From Methanoculleus thermophilus (GTDB taxonomy: Archaea; Halobacteriota; Methanomicrobia; Methanomicrobiales; Methanoculleaceae), in the NCBI RefSeq assembly GCF_001571405.1, contig NZ_BCNX01000004.1:124001-188000 (forward strand): a stretch of DNA of 64,000 nucleotides, given 5' to 3'. The number at the start of each line of letters is the position of its first letter. Position 1 is the stretch's first letter. The notes beneath the pieces are model-generated. The model saw only the letters and a program-made list of their open reading frames with translations, did not search any database and was not told the origin of the DNA. The translations under genes and the position numbers were made by a program. Positions 46,193 through 55,485 of the stretch are shown here, in pieces.

Positions 46193-47266
46193 ATGAAAGG
46201 CCTGGCTATGCTGAAGATCGGGGAGATCGGATGGATCGAGAAAGAGCGGCCCGCCTGCGGTCCGCGGGACGCTATCGTCAGACCGCTGGCGCTCGCGCCC
46301 TGCACGTCCGACGTCCACACCGTCTGGGAGGGGGCGATCGGCGAGCGGCGCAACCTCATCCTGGGGCACGAAGCGCTCGGGATCGTCGACGAAGTGGGGG
46401 ATGAGGTCAAAGACTTCAAACCCGGCGACCGGGTCATCGTCCCGGCGATCACCCCCGACTGGGAGACGGAAGCAGCACAGCGCGGATTCCCGTCGCAGAC
46501 CGGCGGCCCGCTTGGAGGCTGGAAGTTCTCGAATACCAAGGACGGTGTATTCGCCGAGTACTTCCACGTGAACCTGGCTGACTACAACCTCGCGCACCTC
46601 CCGGAGGGGATGTCCCTTGAGGCCGGGGTCATGCTCCCGGACATGCTTAGCACCGGGTTCATGGGCGCGGAGAATGCCAGGATCGGGTTCGGCTCCACGG
46701 TGGCCGTCCTCGGCATCGGGCCAGTCGGCCTCTCCGCCGTCGCCGGAGCGAGGCTTCGGGGAGCGGGGAGGATCTTTGCCGTCGGCACGAGGCCCGCCGC
46801 TGTTAAGGTGGCGAAGGAGTACGGCGCGACGGATATCATCAGTTACAGGGAGGGAAGCACCGTCGACCAGATCCTCGATAAGACCGGCGGTGCGGGCGTC
46901 GACGCCGTGATCGTCGCCGGCGGCGGGCCGGAGGTCATGATGGACGCAATCAACGTGGCAAAACCCGGTTCGGTCATCTCGAACATCAACTACTTCGGTT
47001 CGGGCATCGGCGACCAGGACATCATACCCCTCCCGCGGGTCGGCTGGGGGTACGGCATGGCCGACAAGAACATCGTAACAGGGCTCTGCCCCGGTGGACG
47101 GGTGAGGATGGAGCGGCTGGCCGACGTCGTGATGTGCGGGCGGATGGACCCCTCGCTCATGGCGACGCACGTCTTCAAGGGTTTCGACAGACTAAAAGAT
47201 GCCCTTCTCCTGATGAAGGAGAAGCCGAGAGACCTGATCAAGCCGGTCGTCATCGTGGAGGAATAG
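46193..47266 (+). CDS. adh: zinc-dependent secondary alcohol dehydrogenase, NADP type
   Basis: 357 residues, strongly similar in pattern to Thermoanaerobacter brockii ADH. Catalytic zinc ligands Cys37, His59 and Asp150 are all present, and NADP-selecting Gly198, Arg200 and Tyr218 are kept (Ser199 is Thr). It oxidises 2-propanol and similar alcohols. Several Methanomicrobiales grow on secondary alcohols with such enzymes, so this gene suggests 2-propanol or 2-butanol can be an electron donor. GGGAGG precedes ATG and a strong TATA box lies 40 bp upstream. Confidence 0.93.
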   Translation: MKGLAMLKIGEIGWIEKERPACGPRDAIVRPLALAPCTSDVHTVWEGAIGERRNLILGHEALGIVDEVGDEVKDFKPGDRVIVPAITPDWETEAAQRGFPSQTGGPLGGWKFSNTKDGVFAEYFHVNLADYNLAHLPEGMSLEAGVMLPDMLSTGFMGAENARIGFGSTVAVLGIGPVGLSAVAGARLRGAGRIFAVGTRPAAVKVAKEYGATDIISYREGSTVDQILDKTGGAGVDAVIVAGGGPEVMMDAINVAKPGSVISNINYFGSGIGDQDIIPLPRVGWGYGMADKNIVTGLCPGGRVRMERLADVVMCGRMDPSLMATHVFKGFDRLKDALLLMKEKPRDLIKPVVIVEE

Positions 47267-47294
47267 AGGCCCGGGGCACTCTCTTTTTGAGGCC

Positions 47295-48131
47295 CTACGT
47301 CTGGATAGCCGGCTTTTCAAAGCAGAGGAAGCGGTGTCGGCACCAGAAGAAATCCCGCTCGGGCAGGATCTGCATCAGCCCTGTTGTCAGCCCCTCGGTC
47401 GCAAGGCTCACGGAGACGAAGAGCGGTGCCATGGGCGACAGGAGGTCCGGCAGGTCTCGGCGTCGTGCGGCGTTGCGGGCGGCGAAATAAAACCAGTAGA
47501 GGGGCGATGCGCTTGAGATCGCGTTCTCCTTCATTGTCATACCACACTCCTCGAAGAGCGATTGATACTGCTCCCATCTCCGGTATACCCTCGGTGCGCT
47601 GGACTCATCATCGTGTGTCTTGAATACCGGTTCTCCCCTTGTGGTTAACTCAATGAGCGTGACATAGCCGCCCGGCCGGATCACGCGGCAGATCTCTTGA
47701 ACAGTGCGTGTCAGTTCATCGCCGTCGGTGATATACCGCAAGACCCAGACGACATTAACCAGGTCGAACATACCGTCCCTGAAGGGAAGCGGAAGGTCAT
47801 CGATGACGTGGTGTTCGACGTTGCGGATGCCTGCTTCGTCCGCTGCCTGCCGTGCCACTTCCACCATCTTCGGTGAGATGTCCACACCGACAACATGGTG
47901 GACCTGCTGGGCGAACCAGAGCGTCCACCGGCCAACTCCGCACCCATAATCGAGTACCGTAAAGTGTGGCTCTATCTGGACTGCTTTTGAAATGAGACGT
48001 TTCTGGCTGCTATCGATGTAGACATTATTCAGGTCTTCGTCATCAATCACAGCTCTAAGCGGGTGACGATGATGCCGTGTAATTTCCTCGTCCCAGGCAT
48101 CGCGTTGACGGGCTAAATTCTGCATGACCAC
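47295..48131 (-). CDS. class I SAM-dependent methyltransferase
   Basis: 278 residues (ATG at 48125 is an alternative start two codons in). Motif I is FTVLDYGCGVGRWTLWFA, the acidic strand 2 residue is in VVGVDISPKMVEVAR, motif post-I/II is FDLVNVVWVLRYI, and motif III is RVIRPGGYVTLIE. A C-terminal extension of about 90 residues is unassigned. Substrate unknown. Convergent with adh, 28 bp apart. Confidence 0.85.
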   Translation of the reverse strand: MVMQNLARQRDAWDEEITRHHRHPLRAVIDDEDLNNVYIDSSQKRLISKAVQIEPHFTVLDYGCGVGRWTLWFAQQVHHVVGVDISPKMVEVARQAADEAGIRNVEHHVIDDLPLPFRDGMFDLVNVVWVLRYITDGDELTRTVQEICRVIRPGGYVTLIELTTRGEPVFKTHDDESSAPRVYRRWEQYQSLFEECGMTMKENAISSASPLYWFYFAARNAARRRDLPDLLSPMAPLFVSVSLATEGLTTGLMQILPERDFFWCRHRFLCFEKPAIQT

Positions 48132-48235
48132 ACCGTTTGCCTCGTTCCAGAGTTTATATGAGTATTTAATGTTTTCACTACCACAGCGCCCCGATCGCTA
48201 CCGAGGTATCACCGCGGTCTCTCCGCTGGAGAGGA

Positions 48236-48785
48236 TCATCGGTATACGCCCTCGCCTGTTATGAGGATCCCCCTCACAGGATAGGTGCCGTTAAACGGGC
48301 CCCTGAACTCGTGGCTCCCCCGCTCAAAGTATGTGTTCGCCACCCCATGACCCACCAGTCGTTCCTCCCGTGAAACTCCAATGAGAAGATGGTGAGGAGA
48401 TTCTCTTCGGCCGCATTAAACGACAGGATGAACGGCACCTCGATGATATTCCCGGAGGCTCCGGGAGTTCCGGCTCGCTCTGCCCCGGCGAACGGGTGAG
48501 CATGGGGACCCCGCCGACGCCCCCGATCCGTACCGATACGTTGCTCCTGTCGAAGTTGCTGAAACTTGCGAGGGAGAGGTCGATGGGAGTGACGTTTCTC
48601 CCGGTCTTTGGGTCGTAGCGAGACGGGATGGGGATGAGGAGGACCACATCCGTGAGGGGTCCGGTCGTCGAGACCTTCTGTTCGTAGTTGTACGATGACT
48701 GGAAACTCTCTGCCGCGGACCGGTTCAGGGACCCCATGATCTGCACTATGAACCCGAACAGGAGTGCAGCGAGGATAACTCCCAC
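48236..48785 (-). pseudogene. small membrane-anchored protein gene with two apparent -1 frameshifts
   Basis: Three frames must be joined to give one sensible protein. From GTG 48785: a membrane helix (GVILAALLFGFIVQIMGSL) and VVLLIPIPSRYDPKTGRN up to PMLTRSPG. After a -1 step near 48460-48490: GNIIEVPFILSFNAAEENLLTIFSLEFHGRNDWWVMGW. After a second -1 step near 48335-48345: NTYFERGSHEFRGPFNGTYPVRGILI, ending at a stop at 48236-48238. Coding sense also seems to extend upstream of 48785 (RRWRVYQRRQKAVFVV) without a start codon. Family not recognised. Either a decaying gene or single-base sequence errors. Confidence 0.6.
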
Positions 48786-48965
48786 GACAAATACCGCCTT
48801 TTGGCGTCTTTGATAGACTCGCCATCGCCTATCCGGGTGTCGGGGCGTTGCCGGTGTTATGTCCTTCGATTCTCTCCCGGCCCTACCTCACCCGGAGGAC
48901 GATGCTGCCACCCCACATTATATATGGCATGACCGGTGTCGTGACCCCGTAGAGGAGGTTATCCT

Positions 48966-49835
48966 ATGCCGTACATCACCGTCGGTAAAGAAAACTCAGG
49001 CCCTATCGACCTCTACTACGAGGACCATGGTTCGGGCAAACCTGTCGTCCTGATCCACGGCTGGCCGCTCTCGAGCAAGTCCTGGGAAAAGCAGGTGCCG
49101 GTGCTGGTTGATGCGGGCTACCGCGTCATCGCCTACGACCGCAGGGGGTTCGGCAACTCCGCCAAACCGACCTTCGGCTATGACTACGACACCCTGGCCG
49201 AAGACCTGCACAGACTCATGACGGAACTCGATCTTGATGACGCAACGCTCGTCGGATTCTCGATGGGCGGCGGCGAGGTCGCCCGTTACCTAGGGACATA
49301 CGGGAGCGACCGCGTGGAGAAAGCCGTCTTCATATCCGCGATCCCGCCGTTCCTCTTGAAGACGGCCGATAACCCCGAGGGCATCGAGGGCAGCGTCTTT
49401 GACGGGCTCATGGAGAGCATCGCCGCCGACCGTCCGGCCTTCCTCTCCAGGTTCTTTTCGGACTTTTACAACGTCGACGTCTTTATGGGCGACCGCGTGA
49501 GCGACGAGGTCGTCCGCCTCAGCTGGAACATCGCGGCCACCGCTTCCCCTGTGGGCACGCTCGACTGCGTCTCTGGGTGGCTGACCGACTTCCGTAGCGA
49601 TCTTGAGAGTATCGACGTCCCGGCCCTCGTGATCCACGGCGACGCCGACCGGATCGTCCCCTTCCTCGCCTCGGGCAAGCGGATCCCGGGGCTCGTCAAA
49701 GAGAGCCGTCTTGTGGTGATCGAGGGCGGGCCGCACGGGATCACCTGGACACACCCCGAGGTGGTCAACCGCGAGCTGCTGGACTTCCTCGAGCAGCGGG
49801 TCGAGCCGTTGCAGCCGGTTACCGGGCTCTCCTGA
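48966..49835 (+). CDS. alpha/beta hydrolase (arylesterase/chloroperoxidase-like)
   Basis: 289 residues. HGWPLSSKSWEKQVP (oxyanion loop), [15 protein letters not shown] (nucleophile Ser), LVIHGDADRIVPF (acid) and GGPHGITWTHPE (His) give an intact triad. Shares long blocks with the hydrolase at 33361 ([23 protein letters not shown]). Family members hydrolyse aryl esters or lactones and may carry out perhydrolysis. An AT-rich promoter-like element (TATATATGG) lies at about 48920-48928, and GGAGG precedes ATG. Confidence 0.9.
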   Translation: MPYITVGKENSGPIDLYYEDHGSGKPVVLIHGWPLSSKSWEKQVPVLVDAGYRVIAYDRRGFGNSAKPTFGYDYDTLAEDLHRLMTELDLDDATLVGFSMGGGEVARYLGTYGSDRVEKAVFISAIPPFLLKTADNPEGIEGSVFDGLMESIAADRPAFLSRFFSDFYNVDVFMGDRVSDEVVRLSWNIAATASPVGTLDCVSGWLTDFRSDLESIDVPALVIHGDADRIVPFLASGKRIPGLVKESRLVVIEGGPHGITWTHPEVVNRELLDFLEQRVEPLQPVTGLS

Positions 49836-49850
49836 AGGGGCGGGAGCCCC

Positions 49851-51050
49851 TCACTCGACCGGGATCAGGCCGGGGTTCGTCCCGGTGATGCACCGCCCGC
49901 CCCCACGGGTGACGACGAAGGTGTTCTCTACCCCGACCATCCCGACACCCCTAATTCCTTTCTTGGGTTCGAGGGCGATGACCATCCCCTCTTCGAGCGG
50001 CTCATGAAAGCCGCGGGCGATGACCGGCATCTCGTCCACGACGAGACCGATGCCGTGGCCCAGGAACTGCACCCGCCGCTCCCCATAGCCCATGAAGTTC
50101 TCGAGGAACGCGGGTTCGAGGCTGCCGATGATCGTATCGTAGATCTCTTCCGGGGTAATCCCGGGCCGAAGCATCGCGGCCGCCTCGTTCTGGATCTCCA
50201 CGCATCGGTGATGCGCCTCGATTGCCTCGCGAGGCAGCGATCCGCGAAAGACGTACGTCATAGTCTTGTCGGTGTGGTAGCCCTGCACCCCGCACGCGCA
50301 GTCGAGGAAGACCAGATCTCCGGGCTTGAGTTTTCGCTCCCGGCTGCCGAGGACCGGGGCGCCGGGGGCCATCCCGCGGGAACCCCCCGGCCCATCGAAA
50401 CTGGTCGGATAGATGGAGTTCTCCCCAAAGCCGAGCTGCCCAAGGACCATCTCCGTCCCGAACATACCAAACCGCGCAATCCCGTGATGCCCCTCCCGGA
50501 CCAGGAGCGAGTAGACCTCCCCGCCGAGTTCGGCCTCGCTCAATCCTTCCGCAAGCATCGCGGGAACGCAGTCCTCGAGGACGCGCCGGTGGATCTTCCC
50601 CGCTTGCTCCATGATCGCAAGTTCATAGGCGCTCTTCCTCGCCCGGACCGCTGCTGCCTGTGCATCGAGCGGTTTTACCTCATGGAAGGGGAAGTGCTTT
50701 CGGAACCGCTCAAGCAGCGCAAGAGGGACGACCTCCGTCTCGACGTGGACCGTCGCCGGGCATGCCCCCATCCCGGCCGCCGCGTCGCGGAAACTTCTCA
50801 TCGGCCGAATCTCGGAAAAGAGCGACTCGTCGAGCGCCCGCTCGTAACTCCGGCGCACCCAGAGGACGGCCTCATCGCCGCGCGGGATGAGGAGGACGGC
50901 GTCCTGCATCGTCCCGGTGAAGTAGAACTGGTTCACCCTCCCAAAGATCGCGGCAAACTCCCATAACGGGTTCTCGGCATCCATGCGGTCCCGAAAGCGC
51001 TCCATGCGGTTGCGGAGTTCTGAGGCGGGGGTCTTACACTCCATACGCAT
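49851..51050 (-). CDS. M24 family metallopeptidase (Xaa-Pro aminopeptidase-like)
   Basis: 399 residues. Creatinase-type N-terminal domain (about 1-150) and pita-bread catalytic domain with the five metal ligands: Asp in FLDCACG, Asp in HTDKTMTY, His in FLGHGIGL, Glu in MVIALEPK and Glu in GVENTFVV. Predicted to remove N-terminal residues before proline using a dinuclear metal centre. The TATA element at 51065-51073 (minus strand) predicts a start of transcription at or near the ATGs at 51050 and 51044. Confidence 0.88.
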   Translation of the reverse strand: MRMECKTPASELRNRMERFRDRMDAENPLWEFAAIFGRVNQFYFTGTMQDAVLLIPRGDEAVLWVRRSYERALDESLFSEIRPMRSFRDAAAGMGACPATVHVETEVVPLALLERFRKHFPFHEVKPLDAQAAAVRARKSAYELAIMEQAGKIHRRVLEDCVPAMLAEGLSEAELGGEVYSLLVREGHHGIARFGMFGTEMVLGQLGFGENSIYPTSFDGPGGSRGMAPGAPVLGSRERKLKPGDLVFLDCACGVQGYHTDKTMTYVFRGSLPREAIEAHHRCVEIQNEAAAMLRPGITPEEIYDTIIGSLEPAFLENFMGYGERRVQFLGHGIGLVVDEMPVIARGFHEPLEEGMVIALEPKKGIRGVGMVGVENTFVVTRGGGRCITGTNPGLIPVE

Positions 51051-51123
51051 AGGTGGACTGCGATGGTATTTAGCTCTCGCGGAGGCCCGCTCTGCAGGGG
51101 TTTATAATGCCACACGGCGTAGT

Positions 51124-51879
51124 ATGGCTATGGAGATACCTTTTGTCTTCACCATGCACGAGGGCCTGCCCCGTCAGGGACCGGGGAGCAATGCGTGCAC
51201 AAGAAAGGCCTTCTCGATGCTTACCAATCTTCCCGCCCGGCCGGAGATCCTGGATATCGGGTGCGGATCGGGGATGCAAACCATCGAACTTGCCCGGACC
51301 TGCCCCAGTTGTCGTATCACCGCCACTGATATCCACCAGCCGTTCCTTGCTGACCTCGTCCGGCGGGCGGCATCGGCGGGGTTGGGGGACCGTATCACCA
51401 CCGTCCGCGCCTCGATGGACGATCTGCCGTTCTCTGATGCGTCGTTCAACGTCCTCTGGGCGGAAGGCTCGATCTTCATTGTAGGGTTTAAGGAGGGACT
51501 TCTCTCGTGGCGGCGGCTCCTCCGTCCCGGCGGCTACCTCTGCCTCACTGAATCGGTCTGGTTTACTGAAGATCCCTCACCGGAGGCGGCGGCGTTCTGG
51601 AACGACTGCTACCCGGCGATAACGACGGTCGCGGCAAACCGTGCGATCGCCGAGGACGCCGGTTACAAGGTCGTCGCGACCTTCCCGCTCCCTGCATCTG
51701 CATGGTGGGAGAATTACTATGTACCGGTCCTCAAGCGGATAGATGACCTGCGGCCGAAAGTCACCGGAAATCCAGAGGCGAAGGCGCAGATTGAGTTCGC
51801 CGAGCGGGAGATCGCCGTCTACCGGGAGCACGGGAACGAGTACGGCTACGAGTTCTTCATCCTCCGGAAGGAGGAGTGA
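51124..51879 (+). CDS. class I SAM-dependent methyltransferase
   Basis: 251 residues. Motif I is EILDIGCGSGMQTIELA, followed by ITATDIHQPFLADLVRRA, the motif II region FNVLWAEGSIFIVGF and motif III RRLLRPGGYLCLTE. The Met/Glu-rich N-terminus and C-terminal NEYGYEFFILRKE are typical of small-molecule methyltransferases; substrate unknown. TATA TTTATAAT (51101-51108) predicts transcription starting near 51131, so the second ATG at 51130 may be the actual leaderless start. Confidence 0.85.
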   Translation: MAMEIPFVFTMHEGLPRQGPGSNACTRKAFSMLTNLPARPEILDIGCGSGMQTIELARTCPSCRITATDIHQPFLADLVRRAASAGLGDRITTVRASMDDLPFSDASFNVLWAEGSIFIVGFKEGLLSWRRLLRPGGYLCLTESVWFTEDPSPEAAAFWNDCYPAITTVAANRAIAEDAGYKVVATFPLPASAWWENYYVPVLKRIDDLRPKVTGNPEAKAQIEFAEREIAVYREHGNEYGYEFFILRKEE

Positions 51880-51891
51880 GCCGGCCGGCCA

Positions 51892-52986
51892 TCACCTCCC
51901 CTTTGTCTTCCTGATATCCCGTGCGAGTTTTCCAATCCCTTTCCAGCGCTTCTTTTCGAGCCGGACCAGCCCGATCTCCGCTTTCTCCTCTTCAAAGGCG
52001 AGTTCTCGCATGAGCCTCCGGTAACTCTCCAGCCGTGCCGCGGGAAGAGTCCCGTCCGCGACGGCCGCCTGCACCGCACAGCCCGGCTCCCCCTCGTGTC
52101 GGCAGTTCGAGAACCTGCAGCCTTCCGCGAGCTCGAGGATCTCGGGGAACGTCCCGGCGATACCGGCGGATGTCGTCCCGATCCCGACCTCCCGCAGTCC
52201 GGGGTTGTCGATCATGAGCGCCCCGCCGGGAAGGACGAAAAGCTGGCGGACGGTCGTGGTGTGCCGCCCTCTCTCGTCGTACTCCCGGACGTCTGAGGTC
52301 TCCTGGACCGGCCTATCCATGAGCCGGTTGATCAGGGTGGACTTGCCGACGCCCGACGAGCCGATGAGGGCGATCGTCGTTCGCGGCGAAAGATAGGGAC
52401 CGAGCCGGTCGACGCCCTCCCCGCTCACGGCGCTGATGGGGATGACCGGTATGCCGGTCGCGACCGCGGCGAGGTCGCCAGCGAGCGCTGCGGGGTCGTC
52501 TGCGAGGTCGGACTTGTTGATGACGATGACCGGCCGGGCGCCGGATGCGCGGGCGATCGCGAGGTAGCGCTCGATCCTGCGAGCGTTGAGGTCGCGGCCG
52601 GCGGCGGTCACGATGAAGACCGTATCGATGTTCGCCGCGATGACCTGGTCGGCGCCGTCACGCCCCGTGCTCCCCCGCTCAAAGAGGGTCTTTCGTGGGA
52701 GGATATCGACGATCGTCGATGTACCGGCCTTTGGCTGATGGAGCAGGACGACAAAGTCCCCCACTGCCGGGAAGCGGCCGAGTCTCCGGAGTGCCCCGGA
52801 GATCCCGACCGTGACCGATCCACCGTCGATGAGCACGTCCCACACCGTCTTCTGCCGGCAGGCCACGCGACCGGGGAGGTACGGCCCGGTGTACTTCGCG
52901 AAGGTTCGTTCGTGCTCTTCCGTCCAGCCGAGGTCTTTCAGCGTATAGGGATACGATTCTCCGCATCGGGGCGTGGGTTGGCTCAT
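51892..52986 (-). CDS. rsgA: ribosome small subunit-dependent GTPase A (RsgA/YjeQ)
   Basis: 364 residues with the permuted GTPase order G4-G5-G1-G2-G3: VINKSDLAD comes before GSSGVGKSTLINRL, then GRHTTTVRQL and DNPGLREVG. An OB-fold precedes (WDVLIDGGSV; VGDFVVLL), and a Cys/His zinc motif (CRFSNCRHEGEPGC) follows. In bacteria RsgA checks maturation of the 30S subunit. It is uncommon in archaea, though some methanogens have it. ATG 52986 is chosen; the frame upstream lacks coding character. Confidence 0.92.
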   Translation of the reverse strand: MSQPTPRCGESYPYTLKDLGWTEEHERTFAKYTGPYLPGRVACRQKTVWDVLIDGGSVTVGISGALRRLGRFPAVGDFVVLLHQPKAGTSTIVDILPRKTLFERGSTGRDGADQVIAANIDTVFIVTAAGRDLNARRIERYLAIARASGARPVIVINKSDLADDPAALAGDLAAVATGIPVIPISAVSGEGVDRLGPYLSPRTTIALIGSSGVGKSTLINRLMDRPVQETSDVREYDERGRHTTTVRQLFVLPGGALMIDNPGLREVGIGTTSAGIAGTFPEILELAEGCRFSNCRHEGEPGCAVQAAVADGTLPAARLESYRRLMRELAFEEEKAEIGLVRLEKKRWKGIGKLARDIRKTKGR

Positions 52987-53272
52987 AGTGACCGTACAGG
53001 GGTGGCCTGCGATGCGACAAGTCCTTTGTGGTCGCGATTCCTGGTTGCAGGGTGAGATGCACGTGCAGGGGAGTACCGGGGCCTGGAAGGCGACCGGTTC
53101 ATCATGGATTCCATGGACCCGGCAGTTCCCTTGAGGTTCGTCTGGGATGCAACCAATCCGGATGCAAGTGCATGGCAAAACGAGATCATGACGGGGTCCT
53201 GGTGGCTCATCGAGGAGTACGTTATCCGACCGTAGGGGTCGGTTTCCTGCCGGATGCGCAGCAGGATCGGGA

Positions 53273-55003
53273 TCAATCTCCCTGAAGCGGCCTCCACGCC
53301 CCGGGAGGAACCAGGATCTCAAACCGGGCCCCCCGGCCTGCCGTCCCCGTTTCATGGATCCTGATATCGGTCACGGAGAGGATATCCCGGGCAAAGGCGA
53401 GCCCGAACCCGGTGTTCTTGCCGTGGCCGTACCTAAAGATCCGCTCCTTCTCGTCGTCCGGGACTCCCGCGCCGTCGTCCTCGAAGACCACCGTGAGCGT
53501 CCCGTCAGCCAGTTCATCGGTCGAGATGCAGATCCGGGTGACGCTGCTCCCGTGCTGGATTGCATTCTCAATCAGGTTGTACGCGACTTTCTGTGCGAGA
53601 GGGTCGGCGTAGATCTCCACCGGGGCGACCCGGGTCGATATATCGACCTTTGCAAGGTGCATGCTGCCGATAGCCCTGGTGATCATCGGTTCGAGCGGCT
53701 GCCAGATCGGCTGGTAGGTGCCGAGCGTCTGGTACTCGCGTGAGAACTGGAGGTGTTTCTTGATATCCTCCACGATCTCGATCGAGCGGGAGAGATGCGT
53801 CTCGGCGTCGGGGTGCATTCGGTCCTCCGAAAGGAGTGTCAGGTGCCAGGCAAGCCCGGTGATCTCGTTGCCGATGTCATGGCAGGTTACCTGCGATAGG
53901 AGGGATAACTTCTGGTTTGCCGTTCGAAGGGCAGTCTCCGCCGCCTTCTGGTCGGTGATGTCTCTCGCGATCAGGACGATGCCGGCAGGCTCCCCTGCCG
54001 GGTTTCTGACGAGCGCCCCGGCGATACAGATGGTGCTGCCCCTGCCGTTGTGTGTCACCTCGATATCCGAGACCCGCCCCTCTTTTGCGACAGCAGTCCG
54101 GATCGCGGTACACACCGTATCGGGGATGAACCGGGTAATTGGCTGCCCCACGAGGCCTGATTCAGCCACGCCGAAGATTTCGGCAGCCGACGCATTCGCC
54201 GTGACGATCCTGCCCTCGGCGTCGACGAGGATCAGGCCTTCGGGTATCGTCCTGACGATATCGTCGGCCGCAGTCTGGGGGCTCAGGGTGAACAGCCTAT
54301 GTCTTAAGATCGCATAGGCGATGAGCAGAGAGAAGATTCCGATCCCGATGAAGGTGGCATTGACGGTGTAGATCCCGAGGGGTGTGAGGACCAACTCGGA
54401 GAGAATGCTTAACCCGACGGCGGTTATGATGCCGATACAAAAAAGCAGGTTCTGACGCCGTTTTCTCCCAGGAGGTGCTTTCAGCCAGGATGATATGCCG
54501 GTGTATATCACCCAGCCAATTGCCAGGGTGATATAGGCCTTCTCCACCAGGTAGACGGGACTAGTGAATGCCGGGAGGTGGACATACCCAGTTCCGGGCT
54601 GGAAGGTCACCGTAACGAGCAGATCGGTGAAGAGCCCTACCAGAGCAAAGAGCAGGGCAGGTAGGTACAGGGCAGCGAGGAGAATGCCGTGCTTCTTCTC
54701 CCGTGTGAGGGGGTGGTCGGTGAAGACGAGGGTGAAATGGGTGGCGAGCGCAATGACGAAGATCCAGAAGGCGCCGGCCTTCAGCCAGAACATGAAGCAA
54801 CCTTCATCACTGGCGAAGCGCCAGAGAAGAAATTCGTCCAGGGCCCAGTAGGTTGTGGCGAGCGTCAGCACGAGGAAGAGGCGGTTAACGGCCGATGAGG
54901 CGTTCCGCGCAAAGACGTACATCCCGAGGCTGTAGGTGATGAGTGCTGAGATGATGCAGAACCCGGCCAGGACTGGAGAGAGTACGTTGATGAGATCAGG
55001 CAC
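53273..55003 (-). CDS. membrane histidine kinase (7TM sensor, PAS, HATPase)
   Basis: 576 residues. The N-terminal ~230 residues contain seven hydrophobic helices, like the 7TM histidine-kinase sensor region, followed by a PAS domain (about 245-355, GLILVDAEGRIVTANASAAEIFG). The kinase core has H375 in VTCHDIGNEITGLAW, N-box VAYNLIENAIQHG, G1 EDDGAGVPDDEKERIF and GKNTGFGLAFARDIL. The C-terminus ends in FEILVPPGAW, matching the end of the kinase at 40629 (FEMLVPRGAY), so the two cores are closely related. No response regulator is adjacent. Confidence 0.9.
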   Translation of the reverse strand: MPDLINVLSPVLAGFCIISALITYSLGMYVFARNASSAVNRLFLVLTLATTYWALDEFLLWRFASDEGCFMFWLKAGAFWIFVIALATHFTLVFTDHPLTREKKHGILLAALYLPALLFALVGLFTDLLVTVTFQPGTGYVHLPAFTSPVYLVEKAYITLAIGWVIYTGISSWLKAPPGRKRRQNLLFCIGIITAVGLSILSELVLTPLGIYTVNATFIGIGIFSLLIAYAILRHRLFTLSPQTAADDIVRTIPEGLILVDAEGRIVTANASAAEIFGVAESGLVGQPITRFIPDTVCTAIRTAVAKEGRVSDIEVTHNGRGSTICIAGALVRNPAGEPAGIVLIARDITDQKAAETALRTANQKLSLLSQVTCHDIGNEITGLAWHLTLLSEDRMHPDAETHLSRSIEIVEDIKKHLQFSREYQTLGTYQPIWQPLEPMITRAIGSMHLAKVDISTRVAPVEIYADPLAQKVAYNLIENAIQHGSSVTRICISTDELADGTLTVVFEDDGAGVPDDEKERIFRYGHGKNTGFGLAFARDILSVTDIRIHETGTAGRGARFEILVPPGAWRPLQGD

Positions 55004-55175
55004 GGCTGCTCACGCCCTTGCACCGTTGAGCCTTGTCCGGGTCATCCTGTGCTGTTCCAGATTACCATGGGGGATCATCGAAGAAATGCCTGTATATATT
55101 GACCTGTTCTATGGAAAAACGCTTTGATTTTCAATTAACGCTATCGGTCTAAGATCTATAAAAAATAAGCCCGCC

Positions 55176-55292
55176 ATGCCCTTGCGGATCTTGTCCGAGC
55201 AGGTGCGTGCGGTCTTCCCGGACCGCGTCCGGCTGCCGCAGACGCTTAATAACGGGCTCACGTTACAGTTCCTGCCGGGAAAGAAGGAATGA
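55176..55292 (+). CDS. small ORF upstream of a methyltransferase remnant
   Basis: 38 residues, MPLRILSEQVRAVFPDRVRLPQ onward, preceded by a good TATA box (TCTATAAAAAATAAG, about 55154-55168) that would give an almost leaderless transcript. The stop overlaps the start of the methyltransferase remnant (ATGA, 55289-55292). It may be the C-terminal piece of a lost larger gene or a short leader peptide; not recognised. Confidence 0.35.
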   Translation: MPLRILSEQVRAVFPDRVRLPQTLNNGLTLQFLPGKKE

Positions 55293-55440
55293 GCGGCAAG
55301 TATGTCCTCGGCTACACGGAGCGGGAGGCGGCGACCCTAATCGGGCTCCTCCACGGCGACACCCGGTACCCGGCAGGTTCACGGATGCTCGAGGCGGGGT
55401 GTTGCACCGGCTACCTCGACGTCCATGCTCACCATGGTAG
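55289..55440 (+). pseudogene. truncated SAM-dependent methyltransferase
   Basis: The start codon and first ~50 residues fit a methyltransferase N-terminus: YTEREAATLIGLLHGDTRYPAGSRMLEAGCCTGY, where the glycine-rich motif I normally reads LEAGCGxG. After VHAHHG the sequence loses all family resemblance, and the frame runs into the 3' end of the convergent DUF998 gene. An internal deletion has removed most of the gene. Confidence 0.6.
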
Positions 55441-55485
55441 GTCTACGCGGACGACTCCTGGCCGGGGGCTTCTGCTACACGTCCT

